Positions 1 to 8,134 of a DNA stretch of 64,000 nucleotides are shown in pieces. Position 1 is the stretch's first letter; each line of letters opens with the position of its first letter. Below the pieces are notes generated by a model. It ran no database searches. It was not told the DNA's origin and was given only the letters and a program-made list of their open reading frames with translations. The position numbers were made by a program, and so were the translations under genes. The stretch comes from JAGRMG01 sp047975215 (GTDB lineage Bacteria > Pseudomonadota > Alphaproteobacteria > Rhodobacterales > Rhodobacteraceae): assembly GCA_047975215.1 (NCBI GenBank), contig JBKEDD010000045.1, positions 1 to 64,000 on the forward strand, given 5' to 3'.

Positions 1-411
1 GATGATGCCCGGCGCCTTGACGTCGGCGATGCCGCGCTTGTCGGTCTTGATCGGACCCTTGCCGTCGATCGGGTTGCCCAGGCCGTCCACGACCCGGCCC
101 AGCAACTCGTCACCGATCGGCACGTCGACGATCGAATTGGTGCGCTTGACGGTGTCGCCTTCCTAGATGTCGCGGTCCGACCCGAAGATCACGACGCCGA
201 CGTTGTCGTTTTCCAGGTTCAGCGCCATGCCCATGATGCCGCCCGGAAACTCGACCATCTCGCCGGCCTGCACGTTGTCGAGGCCGTAGACGCGGGCGAT
301 GCCGTCGCCGACGCTCAGCACGCGGCCGATTTCCGCAACCTCGGCCTCCTGGCCGAAATTCTTGATCTGGTCCTTCAGGATCGCAGAAATCTCTGCTGCT
401 TGGATACCCAT
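1..411 (-). pseudogene. atpA: F1Fo ATP synthase subunit alpha, N-terminal part, with internal stop
   Basis: This is the start of the F1 alpha subunit, which forms the non-catalytic nucleotide sites of the ATP synthase; the gene runs off the left edge. The protein starts MGIQAAEISAILKDQI and keeps the beta-barrel domain motif GRVLSVGDGIARVYGL. The reading frame is interrupted by TAG at 163-165 after GSDRDI, where the family has lysine (AAG), so one base (position 165) explains it. Beyond the stop the same frame continues with EGDTVKRTNSIVDVPIGDEL and GRVVDGLGNPIDGKG, which is perfectly conserved alpha sequence, so nothing else is damaged in the visible part. The ATG at 411 directly follows the atpH stop (TAAATG), as in the usual atpHAGDC operon. 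A sequencing error, a real nonsense mutation and a second intact atp operon elsewhere are all possible. Confidence 0.9.
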
Positions 412-972
412 TTATCCGACCTCTTTCATTGCATTCTGGAGGGAGTTGAGCTGCGAGCGGATCGAGGTGTCGATCATCTTGGAGCCCACCTTGACGACAA
501 GACCGCCGATGAGGTTTTCATCGACGGTCGCATTTATGGTAACGGTCTTGCCGACGCGTTCGGTCAGCGTCGCGGCCAGCTTTTCGGTCTGCGCCTTGGT
601 CAGCGCCTTTGCGCTGGCGACCTCGGCGGTCACTTCGTCGCGCGCATCCGCCAGCAGGACGCGCAGCGCGGCGATCAGTTGCGGCACCACGAACAGGCGT
701 CGCTTTTCGGCCATCAGCGCCAGCGACTTCCCAAGCACCGGGGCGAGCCCCATCTTGCTGGCAATGGCGGAAATGGCGGCCTTCTGCTCGTCGCGCGAAA
801 TCAGCGGCGAACCGATCAGGGCACGCAGATCGGCGCTTTCGGTCAGGGCGGCATCCAGATCGCCGATGCCGGATTCGAGACCGTCGAGGTTCTTGTTGTC
901 TTGCGCGATCTCGAAGATCGCAGTGGCATAGCGCTCGGCGATGCTTGCGGCAATCGAAGCTGGTTCGGACAC
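412..972 (-). CDS. atpH: F1Fo ATP synthase subunit delta
   Basis: This is the peripheral-stalk delta (OSCP-like) subunit that links F1 to the b subunits. The 186-residue length matches alphaproteobacterial AtpH. The N-terminal helical bundle is recognisable from SIAERYATAIFEIA, and the conserved C-terminal end reads LIGGLVVKVGSKMIDTSI followed by QLNSLQNAMKEVG. I chose the GTG at 972 because the family starts with SEPASIA and a GGAAGG Shine-Dalgarno lies six bases upstream. An upstream in-frame extension to 1116 has no family support. The stop codon abuts the atpA start, so the two are translationally adjacent in the atp operon. Confidence 0.93.
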   Translation of the reverse strand: MSEPASIAASIAERYATAIFEIAQDNKNLDGLESGIGDLDAALTESADLRALIGSPLISRDEQKAAISAIASKMGLAPVLGKSLALMAEKRRLFVVPQLIAALRVLLADARDEVTAEVASAKALTKAQTEKLAATLTERVGKTVTINATVDENLIGGLVVKVGSKMIDTSIRSQLNSLQNAMKEVG

Positions 973-1309
973 GTCCACCCTTCCGATATCTGGCCCCGGT
1001 TGGCCGACGGTCGGCGGCGTCCGGGGGCGTGACAAAACCCCGCCTGAACGGCAGGGCAGCAAAATCACCGGGGATGTAGCAGAGCACTCCCCGCCCCGCA
1101 ACATGCGATAGCACAATCAACGCAAGGTGGAAAACGAACGTTTTCGGGCAGTTAGCCAGACTGCGACCGTTTGCGCGCGTTTTGGGCCGCGAAATTCTGA
1201 CCGGATTGCCCGGATCCGGCGAGTCAGGCAGGGCCGATCCGGGGCAGGTGCGGCCCGGCGCACGGCCGGGCCGTCCGGCCGCGCCCGCGCCACGCCGGGG
1301 CGCGCCGCT
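973..1309. other. intergenic region upstream of the atp operon
   Basis: This 337-base gap separates the 3' end of the methyltransferase gene from atpH, both on the minus strand. It holds the candidate atp promoter at 1073-1101. A very GC-rich inverted-repeat stretch at roughly 1245-1310, just past the methyltransferase stop, may terminate that transcript. I see no convincing coding sequence in it. Confidence 0.6.
1073..1101 (-). promoter_or_regulatory. candidate sigma-70 promoter of the atp operon
   Basis: Read on the minus strand there is a TTGCGG hexamer (1101-1096), a 17-base spacer and TACATC (1078-1073). This is a plausible housekeeping promoter giving a leader of roughly 90-100 bases before atpH. 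It rests on pattern only. Confidence 0.35.
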
Positions 1310-2041
1310 TCAGGCGGGCTTGGCCACGCCTTCAAGCGCCTTTGCCGCGCGTTTCTGCGCCTTGCCGATGAACGAACCCTGCGGCTGCACCCGCTTGCTG
1401 GCCTCGACCAGGAACACGCCGCTGGCCAGGAAGGTCGGCAGCCGGGCACCGATCTTCTCGAACAGCGGCCCTGATTTCAGCCAGAACCGTTTCGCCGATG
1501 GCACCTGATAAAGCGCCGCGCCGTGACGTTCGGGCAGGAACTGGTGCACGCGCAACTGGGTTTCGAGCTGGCCCATCGTGTAGGGACGGCCATAGCCGAA
1601 CGGCGTCGCGTCCGAGCGCGACCAGAGACCTGCACGGTTGGGCACGATGAATAGGGCCTTGCCCCCGGGGCCAAGCACACGCCAGCATTCCTGCAACAGG
1701 TCCGACGGATGTTCTGACGCCTCCAGCCCGTGCAACAGTACCAGCTTGTCCACCCGCCCGGTTTCGAGCGGCCAGCGTGTCTCGTCCGACAGCACCGACA
1801 CGTTTGGCATTCCCGCGGGCCAGGGCATCACCCCCTGCGGCCCGGGCATCAGCGCAATCACCCGGCGGGCATCGGCCAGGTAGGGGCGCAGGAGCGGCAC
1901 CGCAAAACCATAGCCCAGCACCGTCTGGCCCTTGGCCTCGGGCCATATCTGCTGCATGCAGGCGCGCACCGACGCCTGCGCCGCACGGCCCAGCGTGCTG
2001 CGGTAATAGAAGTTGCGCAGATCCTGCACGTCGAGATGCAT
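1310..2041 (-). CDS. class I SAM-dependent methyltransferase
   Basis: The 243-residue protein looks like a methyltransferase-11-type SAM-dependent enzyme of unknown substrate. The SAM-binding region is a degenerate motif I (VLGYGFAVPLLRPYL, about residues 39-53). A motif-IV-like core follows (VDKLVLLHGLEASEHPSDLL) and then a post-motif segment (ECWRVLGPGGKALFIVPN) typical of the family. The start at MHLDVQDLRNFYY was preferred because this is where family members begin; longer in-frame extensions would overlap the divergent gloB promoter. The C-terminus is Lys/Arg-rich. It is divergent from gloB with only about 60 bases between them, a pairing I recall from other Rhodobacterales. Confidence 0.8.
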   Translation of the reverse strand: MHLDVQDLRNFYYRSTLGRAAQASVRACMQQIWPEAKGQTVLGYGFAVPLLRPYLADARRVIALMPGPQGVMPWPAGMPNVSVLSDETRWPLETGRVDKLVLLHGLEASEHPSDLLQECWRVLGPGGKALFIVPNRAGLWSRSDATPFGYGRPYTMGQLETQLRVHQFLPERHGAALYQVPSAKRFWLKSGPLFEKIGARLPTFLASGVFLVEASKRVQPQGSFIGKAQKRAAKALEGVAKPA

Positions 2042-2102
2042 TGCGGGCACCCGTCTGTTCGTCCAAGCTTGGGCCAGTCTAACAATGAAAGGGCGAAACG
2101 CC

Positions 2103-2870
2103 ATGCCTCTCGAGATCGTCACCGTTCCCTGCCTTGCGGACAATTACGCGTTTCTGGCCCATGATCCGGCCAACGGCGACACCGCCCTCGTCGACGCGCC
2201 CGAAGCCGCGCCGATCCTCGCTGAACTGACGGCGCGGGGATGGCGGCTGAGCCATGTTCTGCTGACGCATCACCACTACGACCATGTCGACGGGCTGGCT
2301 GAAATCCTGGCCCGATATCCCGCGCAGGTGATCGGTGCGGCCGCCGATGCCGGGCGTCTGCCGCCGCTGGATCGCGCCGTGAGCCCCGGCGACCGGTTCG
2401 AGATCGGCGGCGAGCCGGTGGAGGTGATGGAGGTCAGCGGCCATACCGTCGGCCATGTCGCCTATCACATGCCGCAAAGCAGCGCGGTGTTCACCGGCGA
2501 CAGCCTGATGGCGCTGGGCTGCGGGCGCCTGTTCGAGGGCGACGCCGGCCAGATGTGGGCGTCGCTGTCCAGGCTTGCGGCACTGCCGGGCGATACGCTG
2601 GTCTGTTCGGGGCACGAATACACCCAGGCCAACGGCCGCTTCGCCCGGACCATCGAACCCGAAAACGCGGATCTGGCGCGGCGGCTGGACGAAATCGCCG
2701 CCATGCGCGCCCGCGGCGAACCGACGGTGCCCTCGCTCCTGTCGCTGGAACTGGCCACCAACCCTTTCCTGCGCGCCGGCGAGACCGGGGTACAGCACAA
2801 CCTGGGGATGACGGGCGCAGATCCGGCGGCCGTGTTTGCCGAAATCCGCGCCCGCAAGGACAAATTCTGA
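2103..2870 (+). CDS. gloB: hydroxyacylglutathione hydrolase (glyoxalase II)
   Basis: GloB hydrolyses S-lactoylglutathione to lactate and glutathione, the second step of methylglyoxal detoxification in the cytoplasm. The 255-residue length is typical. The metallo-beta-lactamase zinc motif THHHYDHVDG is present near residue 54, followed by SGHTVGHVAYH, FTGDSL and the substrate-side motif CSGHEYTQAN. The C-terminal HAGH-C domain ends in FAEIRARKDKF, as in orthologues. The ATG at 2103 starts the family-typical MPLEIVTVPCLADNYAF. A glutathione reductase gene (gor) in the same window would supply its cofactor, but it is not linked. Confidence 0.95.
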   Translation: MPLEIVTVPCLADNYAFLAHDPANGDTALVDAPEAAPILAELTARGWRLSHVLLTHHHYDHVDGLAEILARYPAQVIGAAADAGRLPPLDRAVSPGDRFEIGGEPVEVMEVSGHTVGHVAYHMPQSSAVFTGDSLMALGCGRLFEGDAGQMWASLSRLAALPGDTLVCSGHEYTQANGRFARTIEPENADLARRLDEIAAMRARGEPTVPSLLSLELATNPFLRAGETGVQHNLGMTGADPAAVFAEIRARKDKF

Positions 2871-2932
2871 ACCGGCACCTTCACGCCGGGGCAACGGTAT
2901 CGGTAAATGTGACCAATAAATGAAAGAAAACC

Positions 2933-2960
2933 CTTGAAGCCGGGCGACGATCAACCAAAC
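2933..2960 (+). promoter_or_regulatory. possible heat-shock (sigma-32-type) promoter of clpA
   Basis: CTTGAA at 2933-2938 is followed after 16 bases by CCAAAC at 2955-2960, about 80 bases before the clpA start. This resembles an RpoH promoter, which would suit a chaperone gene, but the -10 element is weak. Confidence 0.3.
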
Positions 2961-3042
2961 TCTAAGAGTATGACGACATGGTTGGCCCGGAGGGACGGCC
3001 CGGTTCCGCCTCCGACCGGCCCAAGATCAGAGGAGCACGCAC

Positions 3043-5364
3043 GTGCCTTCATTTTCGAGCACACTTGAACAGTCGATCCATGCCGCGCTGGCGCTGGCGA
3101 ACGAACGGCGCCACGAGTTCGCCACGCTCGAGCATCTGCTGCTGGCGCTGCTGGACGAACCCGACGCGGTGCGCGTCATGCGCGCCTGCAATGTCGACAT
3201 GGACGAATTGCGCACCACCCTGGCCGAGTTCGTGGATGACGATCTGTCGAACCTGGTAACGGATATCGACGGCTCCGAGGCGGTCCCGACCGCCGCGTTC
3301 CAGCGCGTCATCCAGCGCGCCGCGATTCATGTGCAAAGCTCGGGGCGCACCGAAGTGACCGGCGCCAACGTGCTGGTCGCGATCTTTGCCGAACGCGAAA
3401 GCAACGCCGCCTACTTCCTCCAGGAACAGGACATGACGCGCTATGACGCGGTGAATTTCATCGCCCATGGCGTCGCCAAGAACCCCGCCTTCGGCGAAGC
3501 CCGCCCGGTTTCGGGGGCCGAGGAACCGGCCGAGGACCCCCGCGGCGCGGCCGAGGTGGACCAGAAGGAAAGCGCGCTGGGCAAGTTCTGCGTCGATCTG
3601 AACGCCAAGTCGCGCGGCGGCGGGATCGATCCGCTGATCGGGCGCGACGAAGAGGTCGAACGCTGTATCCAGGTGTTGTGCCGGCGGCGCAAGAACAACC
3701 CGCTGCTGGTCGGCGACCCCGGCGTCGGCAAGACCGCCATCGCCGAGGGGCTGGCCCGCAAGATCGTCGCGGGCGAAACCCCCGAGGTTCTGGCCAACAC
3801 AACGATCTATGCGCTAGACATGGGCGCGCTGCTGGCCGGCACCCGCTATCGCGGCGATTTCGAGGAACGCCTCAAGGCCGTGGTGAGCGAACTGGAAGAC
3901 CACCCCGACGCGGTGCTGTTCATCGACGAGATCCACACCGTGATCGGCGCCGGCGCCACATCAGGGGGCGCGATGGACGCCTCCAACCTGCTGAAGCCGG
4001 CACTTCAGGGCGGCAAGCTGCGCACCATGGGATCGACCACCTACAAGGAATTCCGCCAGCATTTCGAGAAGGACCGCGCGCTGTCGCGCCGGTTCCAGAA
4101 GATCGACATCAACGAACCCTCGGTCGAGGACACTGTGAAGATCCTCAAGGGGCTGAAACCCTATTTCGAGGAACACCACAGCGTCAGATACACCGCCGAC
4201 GCGATCAGATCGTCAGTCGAACTGGCGGCGCGCTATATCAACGACCGCAAACTGCCCGACTCGGCCATCGACGTGATCGACGAGGCCGGCGCGGCGCAGC
4301 ATCTGGTGGCGGAATCCAAGCGGCGCAAGACCATCGGCACAAGGGAGGTCGAGGCCGTGGTTGCCAAGATCGCCCGCATTCCGCCCAAGAACGTCAGCAA
4401 GGACGACGCCGAACTGCTGAAGGATCTGGAAACTTCGCTCAGGCGGGTGGTATTCGGGCAGGACAAGGCCATCAGCGCCCTGTCCAGCGCCATCAAACTG
4501 GCCCGTGCCGGCCTGCGCGAACCGGAAAAGCCCATTGGCAACTACCTGTTCACCGGCCCCACCGGCGTCGGCAAGACCGAGGTTGCCAGGCAACTGGCCG
4601 ATATCCTGGGCGTCGAACTGCTTCGCTTTGACATGTCCGAGTACATGGAAAAACATGCGGTCAGCCGCCTGATCGGCGCGCCGCCGGGCTATGTCGGGTT
4701 CGATCAGGGCGGTATGCTGACCGACGGCGTCGATCAGCACCCCCATTGCGTACTGCTGCTTGACGAGATCGAGAAGGCGCACCCGGATGTCTACAACATC
4801 CTGTTGCAGGTGATGGATCATGGCGAACTGACAGACCACAACGGCCGCACCGTCAATTTCCGAAACGTGATACTGATCATGACCTCGAACGCCGGGGCGA
4901 TCGAACAGGCCAAGTCCGCCATCGGGTTCGGGCGCGACCGCCGCGAGGGCGAGGATACCGCCGCGGTCGAACGCACCTTCACGCCGGAGTTCCGCAACCG
5001 GCTGGACGCGGTGATTTCCTTCGCGCCGCTGCCCAAGGAGGTGATCCTCCAGGTGGTCGAAAAGTTCGTTCTCCAGCTCGAGGCGCAGCTGATGGACCGC
5101 AACGTGCATATCGAACTTACGCGTCCGGCCGCCGAATGGCTGGCCGACAGGGGCTATGACGACAAGATGGGCGCCCGCCCGCTGGGCCGCGTGATCCAGG
5201 AACACATCAAGAAGCCGCTGGCCGAGGAATTGCTGTTCGGCAAGCTGGCCAAGGGCGGTGTCGTCAAGGTCGGCGTCAGGGACGGCGAACTCGATTTGCG
5301 CATCGAAGGACCGGAAAAGCCCCGGCTTTCAGGCAACAAGCCGCCCCTGCTGACCGCGGATTGA
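3043..5364 (+). CDS. clpA: ATP-dependent Clp protease ATP-binding subunit ClpA
   Basis: ClpA is the AAA+ unfoldase that feeds substrates to ClpP. The 773-residue protein has the full architecture: the N-terminal Clp-N repeat domain (about 1-145), D1 with Walker A GDPGVGKTA and Walker B VLFIDEIHTVIG, and D2 with Walker A GPTGVGKTE and Walker B VLLLDEIEKAHPDVYN. A ClpP-docking loop of the IGF type (SAIGFG) and the C-terminal D2 small domain follow. Translation starts at GTG 3043 with GAGGAG about eight bases upstream. No clpS lies directly upstream: the gap to gloB is about 170 bases and non-coding. The stop overlaps the next start (TGATG), so the peptidase gene downstream is probably co-translated. 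Confidence 0.96.
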   Translation: MPSFSSTLEQSIHAALALANERRHEFATLEHLLLALLDEPDAVRVMRACNVDMDELRTTLAEFVDDDLSNLVTDIDGSEAVPTAAFQRVIQRAAIHVQSSGRTEVTGANVLVAIFAERESNAAYFLQEQDMTRYDAVNFIAHGVAKNPAFGEARPVSGAEEPAEDPRGAAEVDQKESALGKFCVDLNAKSRGGGIDPLIGRDEEVERCIQVLCRRRKNNPLLVGDPGVGKTAIAEGLARKIVAGETPEVLANTTIYALDMGALLAGTRYRGDFEERLKAVVSELEDHPDAVLFIDEIHTVIGAGATSGGAMDASNLLKPALQGGKLRTMGSTTYKEFRQHFEKDRALSRRFQKIDINEPSVEDTVKILKGLKPYFEEHHSVRYTADAIRSSVELAARYINDRKLPDSAIDVIDEAGAAQHLVAESKRRKTIGTREVEAVVAKIARIPPKNVSKDDAELLKDLETSLRRVVFGQDKAISALSSAIKLARAGLREPEKPIGNYLFTGPTGVGKTEVARQLADILGVELLRFDMSEYMEKHAVSRLIGAPPGYVGFDQGGMLTDGVDQHPHCVLLLDEIEKAHPDVYNILLQVMDHGELTDHNGRTVNFRNVILIMTSNAGAIEQAKSAIGFGRDRREGEDTAAVERTFTPEFRNRLDAVISFAPLPKEVILQVVEKFVLQLEAQLMDRNVHIELTRPAAEWLADRGYDDKMGARPLGRVIQEHIKKPLAEELLFGKLAKGGVVKVGVRDGELDLRIEGPEKPRLSGNKPPLLTAD

Positions 5365-6326
5365 TGCGCGCGGCAATGGCCGCGGTCTGGCTGGCGCTCG
5401 CCGCGCCGGCCGCGGCGGGCGAACCCGCGCTCGGTCTGCCGATCGGCTGCGATATCGGCACGGTCTGCCACATCCAGCAATATGTCGACCGCGATCCCGG
5501 GCCGGATACGCAGGACTACCGCTGCGGAAATCTCAGCTATGACGGGCACAAGGGCACCGATTTCGCGGTGCCAACACGCGCCGACATGGTGCGCGGCGTA
5601 CAGGTGCTCGCCTCGGCGCCGGGCACGGTTGCCGCCATCCGCGACGGCATGCCCGACACCGGGCTGAGCGAGGACACCGCCGCGGACATTGCCGGTCGCG
5701 AATGCGGCAACGGCGTGCTGATCCGCCACGAGGATGGCTGGGAAACCCAGTATTGCCACCTGCGCTCCGGCTCGGTGCGGGTGAAACGGGGCGATTCCGT
5801 GGAGCGCGGGGCGCCGCTTGGCCTGGTCGGGCAAAGCGGACGGGCGCAGTTCCCGCATGTGCATCTCTCTGTGCGCCATGACGGCGCGGTCGTCGATCCG
5901 TTCGATGCCGCAGACACAGGAACCTGCCGGGACGAACCGCACAGCCTGTGGCTCGACCCGCCGCATTACCGCCCCGGCGGGCTGATCGCCGCCGGTTTCG
6001 CACAGGCCATCCCGGATTACGATTCCGTCACCGCCGGGACCGCGGGCCGCGAGACCCTGCCGGCCGACACCCCGGCACTGGTGGTTTTCGCGCTCGCATT
6101 CGGTGGCCGCGAAGGCGATATCCTCAGCCTTGCAATCGACGGACCCGGCGGCCGGCTGCTCGCACGCGACATGGTGCTCGACCGAAACCAGGCCAGGTTC
6201 TTCCGCGCCGCGGGAAAACGCCGCGGCGACCCGCCGCTGCCGCCCGGCGACTATACCGGCAGCATCGAACTGCGCCGCGGGGGCGCCGTTCTGGACCGGA
6301 TCGCAACGCAGGTCACGCTGAACTGA
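5364..6326 (+). CDS. secreted M23-family metallopeptidase (LysM-less)
   Basis: The 320-residue protein has a signal peptide (MRAAMAAVWLALAAPAAAG) and a peptidase M23/LytM domain. Candidate zinc ligands are in YDGHKGTDFAVP (HxxxxD) and PHVHLSV (HxH), with a further His in QYCHLRSGS. The remaining C-terminal region is a beta-rich tail of unknown role. Such enzymes cut peptidoglycan cross-links in the periplasm. The ATG at 5364 overlaps the clpA stop by one base, implying translational coupling. A TTG directly upstream is also possible. The cysteine-rich N-terminal segment (GCDIGTVCHIQ, RCGNL) may form disulfides. Confidence 0.85.
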   Translation: MRAAMAAVWLALAAPAAAGEPALGLPIGCDIGTVCHIQQYVDRDPGPDTQDYRCGNLSYDGHKGTDFAVPTRADMVRGVQVLASAPGTVAAIRDGMPDTGLSEDTAADIAGRECGNGVLIRHEDGWETQYCHLRSGSVRVKRGDSVERGAPLGLVGQSGRAQFPHVHLSVRHDGAVVDPFDAADTGTCRDEPHSLWLDPPHYRPGGLIAAGFAQAIPDYDSVTAGTAGRETLPADTPALVVFALAFGGREGDILSLAIDGPGGRLLARDMVLDRNQARFFRAAGKRRGDPPLPPGDYTGSIELRRGGAVLDRIATQVTLN

Positions 6327-6420
6327 TCCGCGCCGGCCACGGTCTTCATCTTGCCCGCAAAACTCCCGCCGGAGGCACCCGAGGCGGCGGCCGCAAGGCC
6401 GGCGCCGAGACAAGAGGCGT

Positions 6421-6437
6421 GCGCGCCGCAGGCGCGC
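6421..6437. terminator. hairpin between convergent genes
   Basis: GCGCGCC at 6421-6427 and GGCGCGC at 6431-6437 form a perfect seven-base-pair stem with a three-base loop in the gap between the convergent M23 peptidase and DUF2125 genes. There is no T-tract, so it may only assist termination. Confidence 0.3.
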
Positions 6438-6464
6438 TCCGTGAAGGCGGCCCGGCAACAGGGG

Positions 6465-7466
6465 TCAACGCAGGATCAGCCGCGGCGCCCGGCCCAGCGG
6501 GATCGGCCCAAGCGCCACGAACCCGTCGCGCAGGTTCAGTTGCAGGTCAAGCGCGTCGGGGTCGCGGCCCATCCGGGCCAGCAGCGCAAGCCCGCGTTCG
6601 ACGCTGTCCATCGCGCCCGGCGGAATGTCCCAGGCCGAGCGCGCCATGTCCAGCATCTCGCGCCATTTCTCGGCCTTGACCGAGATCGTGCCGGTGGGCG
6701 TACCGGCGGAATCCACGGCGAGCTTGCCCGCCGCCATCACCGTCAGCCCCCCCCAGCGCAGATCGGCAAGCCGCAGGTCGATGGCCACCGGCTGCGGGCG
6801 CCGCTGTTCCAGCGCGCGGCGGTCCCAGGGGCCATCGAAGGTGATCTCCATGGCGACGCTCAGCGCCTCGAAACGCGGGGGCAGCGTTTCGGTCGCGCGC
6901 GCCATCCGGCGCAGGCCGTCGCCGGGCGCGAATCCCGGCGCGGCGATGTCATAGCGGTAGGTGTCGGGCCGGTCGGTCTGAACCATGGCAAGCGTCAGCC
7001 CGTCGCCCCCCAGCACCGTGCCGCCGGGGCCCGACACCCGCCACGGACCGGCGGTCAGCGACAGCTGCGCCAGTTCCAGCGCGATGCCCGGATGCAGATG
7101 CAGATCGGCCACCATGTCCTGCGCCTCGATCACCGCGGTTCGGTCGAAATATGACAGCCGCTGCGGTGTCGGCGCGAATCGCAGGGTCTGGCGGCCGGGC
7201 CAGATCGCCGGGCTTTCCAGCATCAGCCAGTCGGCCTGCCAGGCGATGCCGCTGGCGGGATCGGCCAGCGCCGGACCGGTCAGCATGTTGACATGGCGCA
7301 GCGGATATCCCGAGGTCGAAAGACCGGCATAATCGGCCTGCCAGCCGCGCGCCTGCTGCGCCGAAAACCAGCCCGCAACGCCCGCGCGCAACCCGTAGCC
7401 GGCAGCATACCAGTAGCCCGACCACAACAGCCCGATCACAACCAGGATTTTCATCAGCCGGATCAT
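6465..7466 (-). CDS. DUF2125 domain-containing membrane-anchored protein
   Basis: The 333-residue protein starts with an N-terminal membrane anchor (MIRLMKILVVIGLLWSGYWYAAG) and the rest reads as a beta-rich DUF2125 domain. It has the typical AxxGYGLRAGVAGWF and GYPLRHVNML motifs near the N-terminus. The role of the family is unknown. It is widespread in Alphaproteobacteria and is predicted to face the periplasm. The start at 7466 was chosen because it places the hydrophobic anchor at the N-terminus; an upstream in-frame extension is basic and unsupported. It is divergent from the ChaC-like gene, 65 bases away. Confidence 0.75.
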   Translation of the reverse strand: MIRLMKILVVIGLLWSGYWYAAGYGLRAGVAGWFSAQQARGWQADYAGLSTSGYPLRHVNMLTGPALADPASGIAWQADWLMLESPAIWPGRQTLRFAPTPQRLSYFDRTAVIEAQDMVADLHLHPGIALELAQLSLTAGPWRVSGPGGTVLGGDGLTLAMVQTDRPDTYRYDIAAPGFAPGDGLRRMARATETLPPRFEALSVAMEITFDGPWDRRALEQRRPQPVAIDLRLADLRWGGLTVMAAGKLAVDSAGTPTGTISVKAEKWREMLDMARSAWDIPPGAMDSVERGLALLARMGRDPDALDLQLNLRDGFVALGPIPLGRAPRLILR

Positions 7467-7531
7467 GGCCCGCCCCTTTTCGCGCCCCGCTCTTTGCTGT
7501 TTACAGGGCGAAACGGGACAGGACCAGCAAG

Positions 7532-8062
7532 ATGACGATGTGGGTGTTCGGATACGGATCGCTGCTTTGGAACCCGGGCTTTGACGTCGCCGCAAGCGTG
7601 GCCGCGACGCTTCACGGCTATCGCCGGTCGTTCTGCATGAGCTCTATCCACCATCGCGGAACCGAGGCCGAACCGGGCCTCGTGCTGGCGCTGGACGAAG
7701 CCCCGGGCGATATGTGCCGCGGACTGGCACTGGCCGTCGCCGAGGGCGAGGAGGCGCGCACGCTGGACTATCTGCGCGAACGCGAACTGATCTCGTCGGC
7801 CTATCTCGAACGCATGCTCGAGGTTACGCTGCATGGCGGCGCCAGGGTGCGCGCCGTGACCTTCGTGATCGATCCCGGCCATGCGCAGTATTGCGGCGGC
7901 ATGCCGCTGGAAGACCAGGCGCGTATCATCGCCCGGGCCCATGGCGGGCGGGGCGCGAACCGCGACTATCTATTCAACACCGCCGCGCATCTGGCGCAGA
8001 TCGGCCTGGCCGATCCCGACCTCGACTGGCTGGCCGAGCGGGTGCGCGGCATCCAACCATAA
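7532..8062 (+). CDS. gamma-glutamylcyclotransferase, ChaC family
   Basis: ChaC-type enzymes release 5-oxoproline from glutathione (Cys-Gly is the other product) in the cytosol. The 176-residue protein begins with the family signature VFGYGSLLWNPGF and continues with GYRRSFCMSS. A central segment YLRERELISSAYLE contains the expected catalytic-glutamate region, and ANRDYLFNTAAHL is the conserved C-terminal motif. Length and motif order match bacterial ChaC. Starts at 7532 and 7538 are both possible. It precedes the channel/motor pair by about 70 bases but has no obvious functional link to it. Confidence 0.88.
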   Translation: MTMWVFGYGSLLWNPGFDVAASVAATLHGYRRSFCMSSIHHRGTEAEPGLVLALDEAPGDMCRGLALAVAEGEEARTLDYLRERELISSAYLERMLEVTLHGGARVRAVTFVIDPGHAQYCGGMPLEDQARIIARAHGGRGANRDYLFNTAAHLAQIGLADPDLDWLAERVRGIQP

Positions 8063-8134
8063 AGCCTTGGCCAAGCGGGCGATTTCCATGTAGGTTCGCC
8101 CAAGAGCAGGAAGAGCGCCGGGAATCCAGCCAGC

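Noticed and set aside
4213..5205. Long reverse frame antisense to clpA.
   Set aside because: The clpA frame contains all AAA+ motifs. The reverse frame has no start context or family signature.
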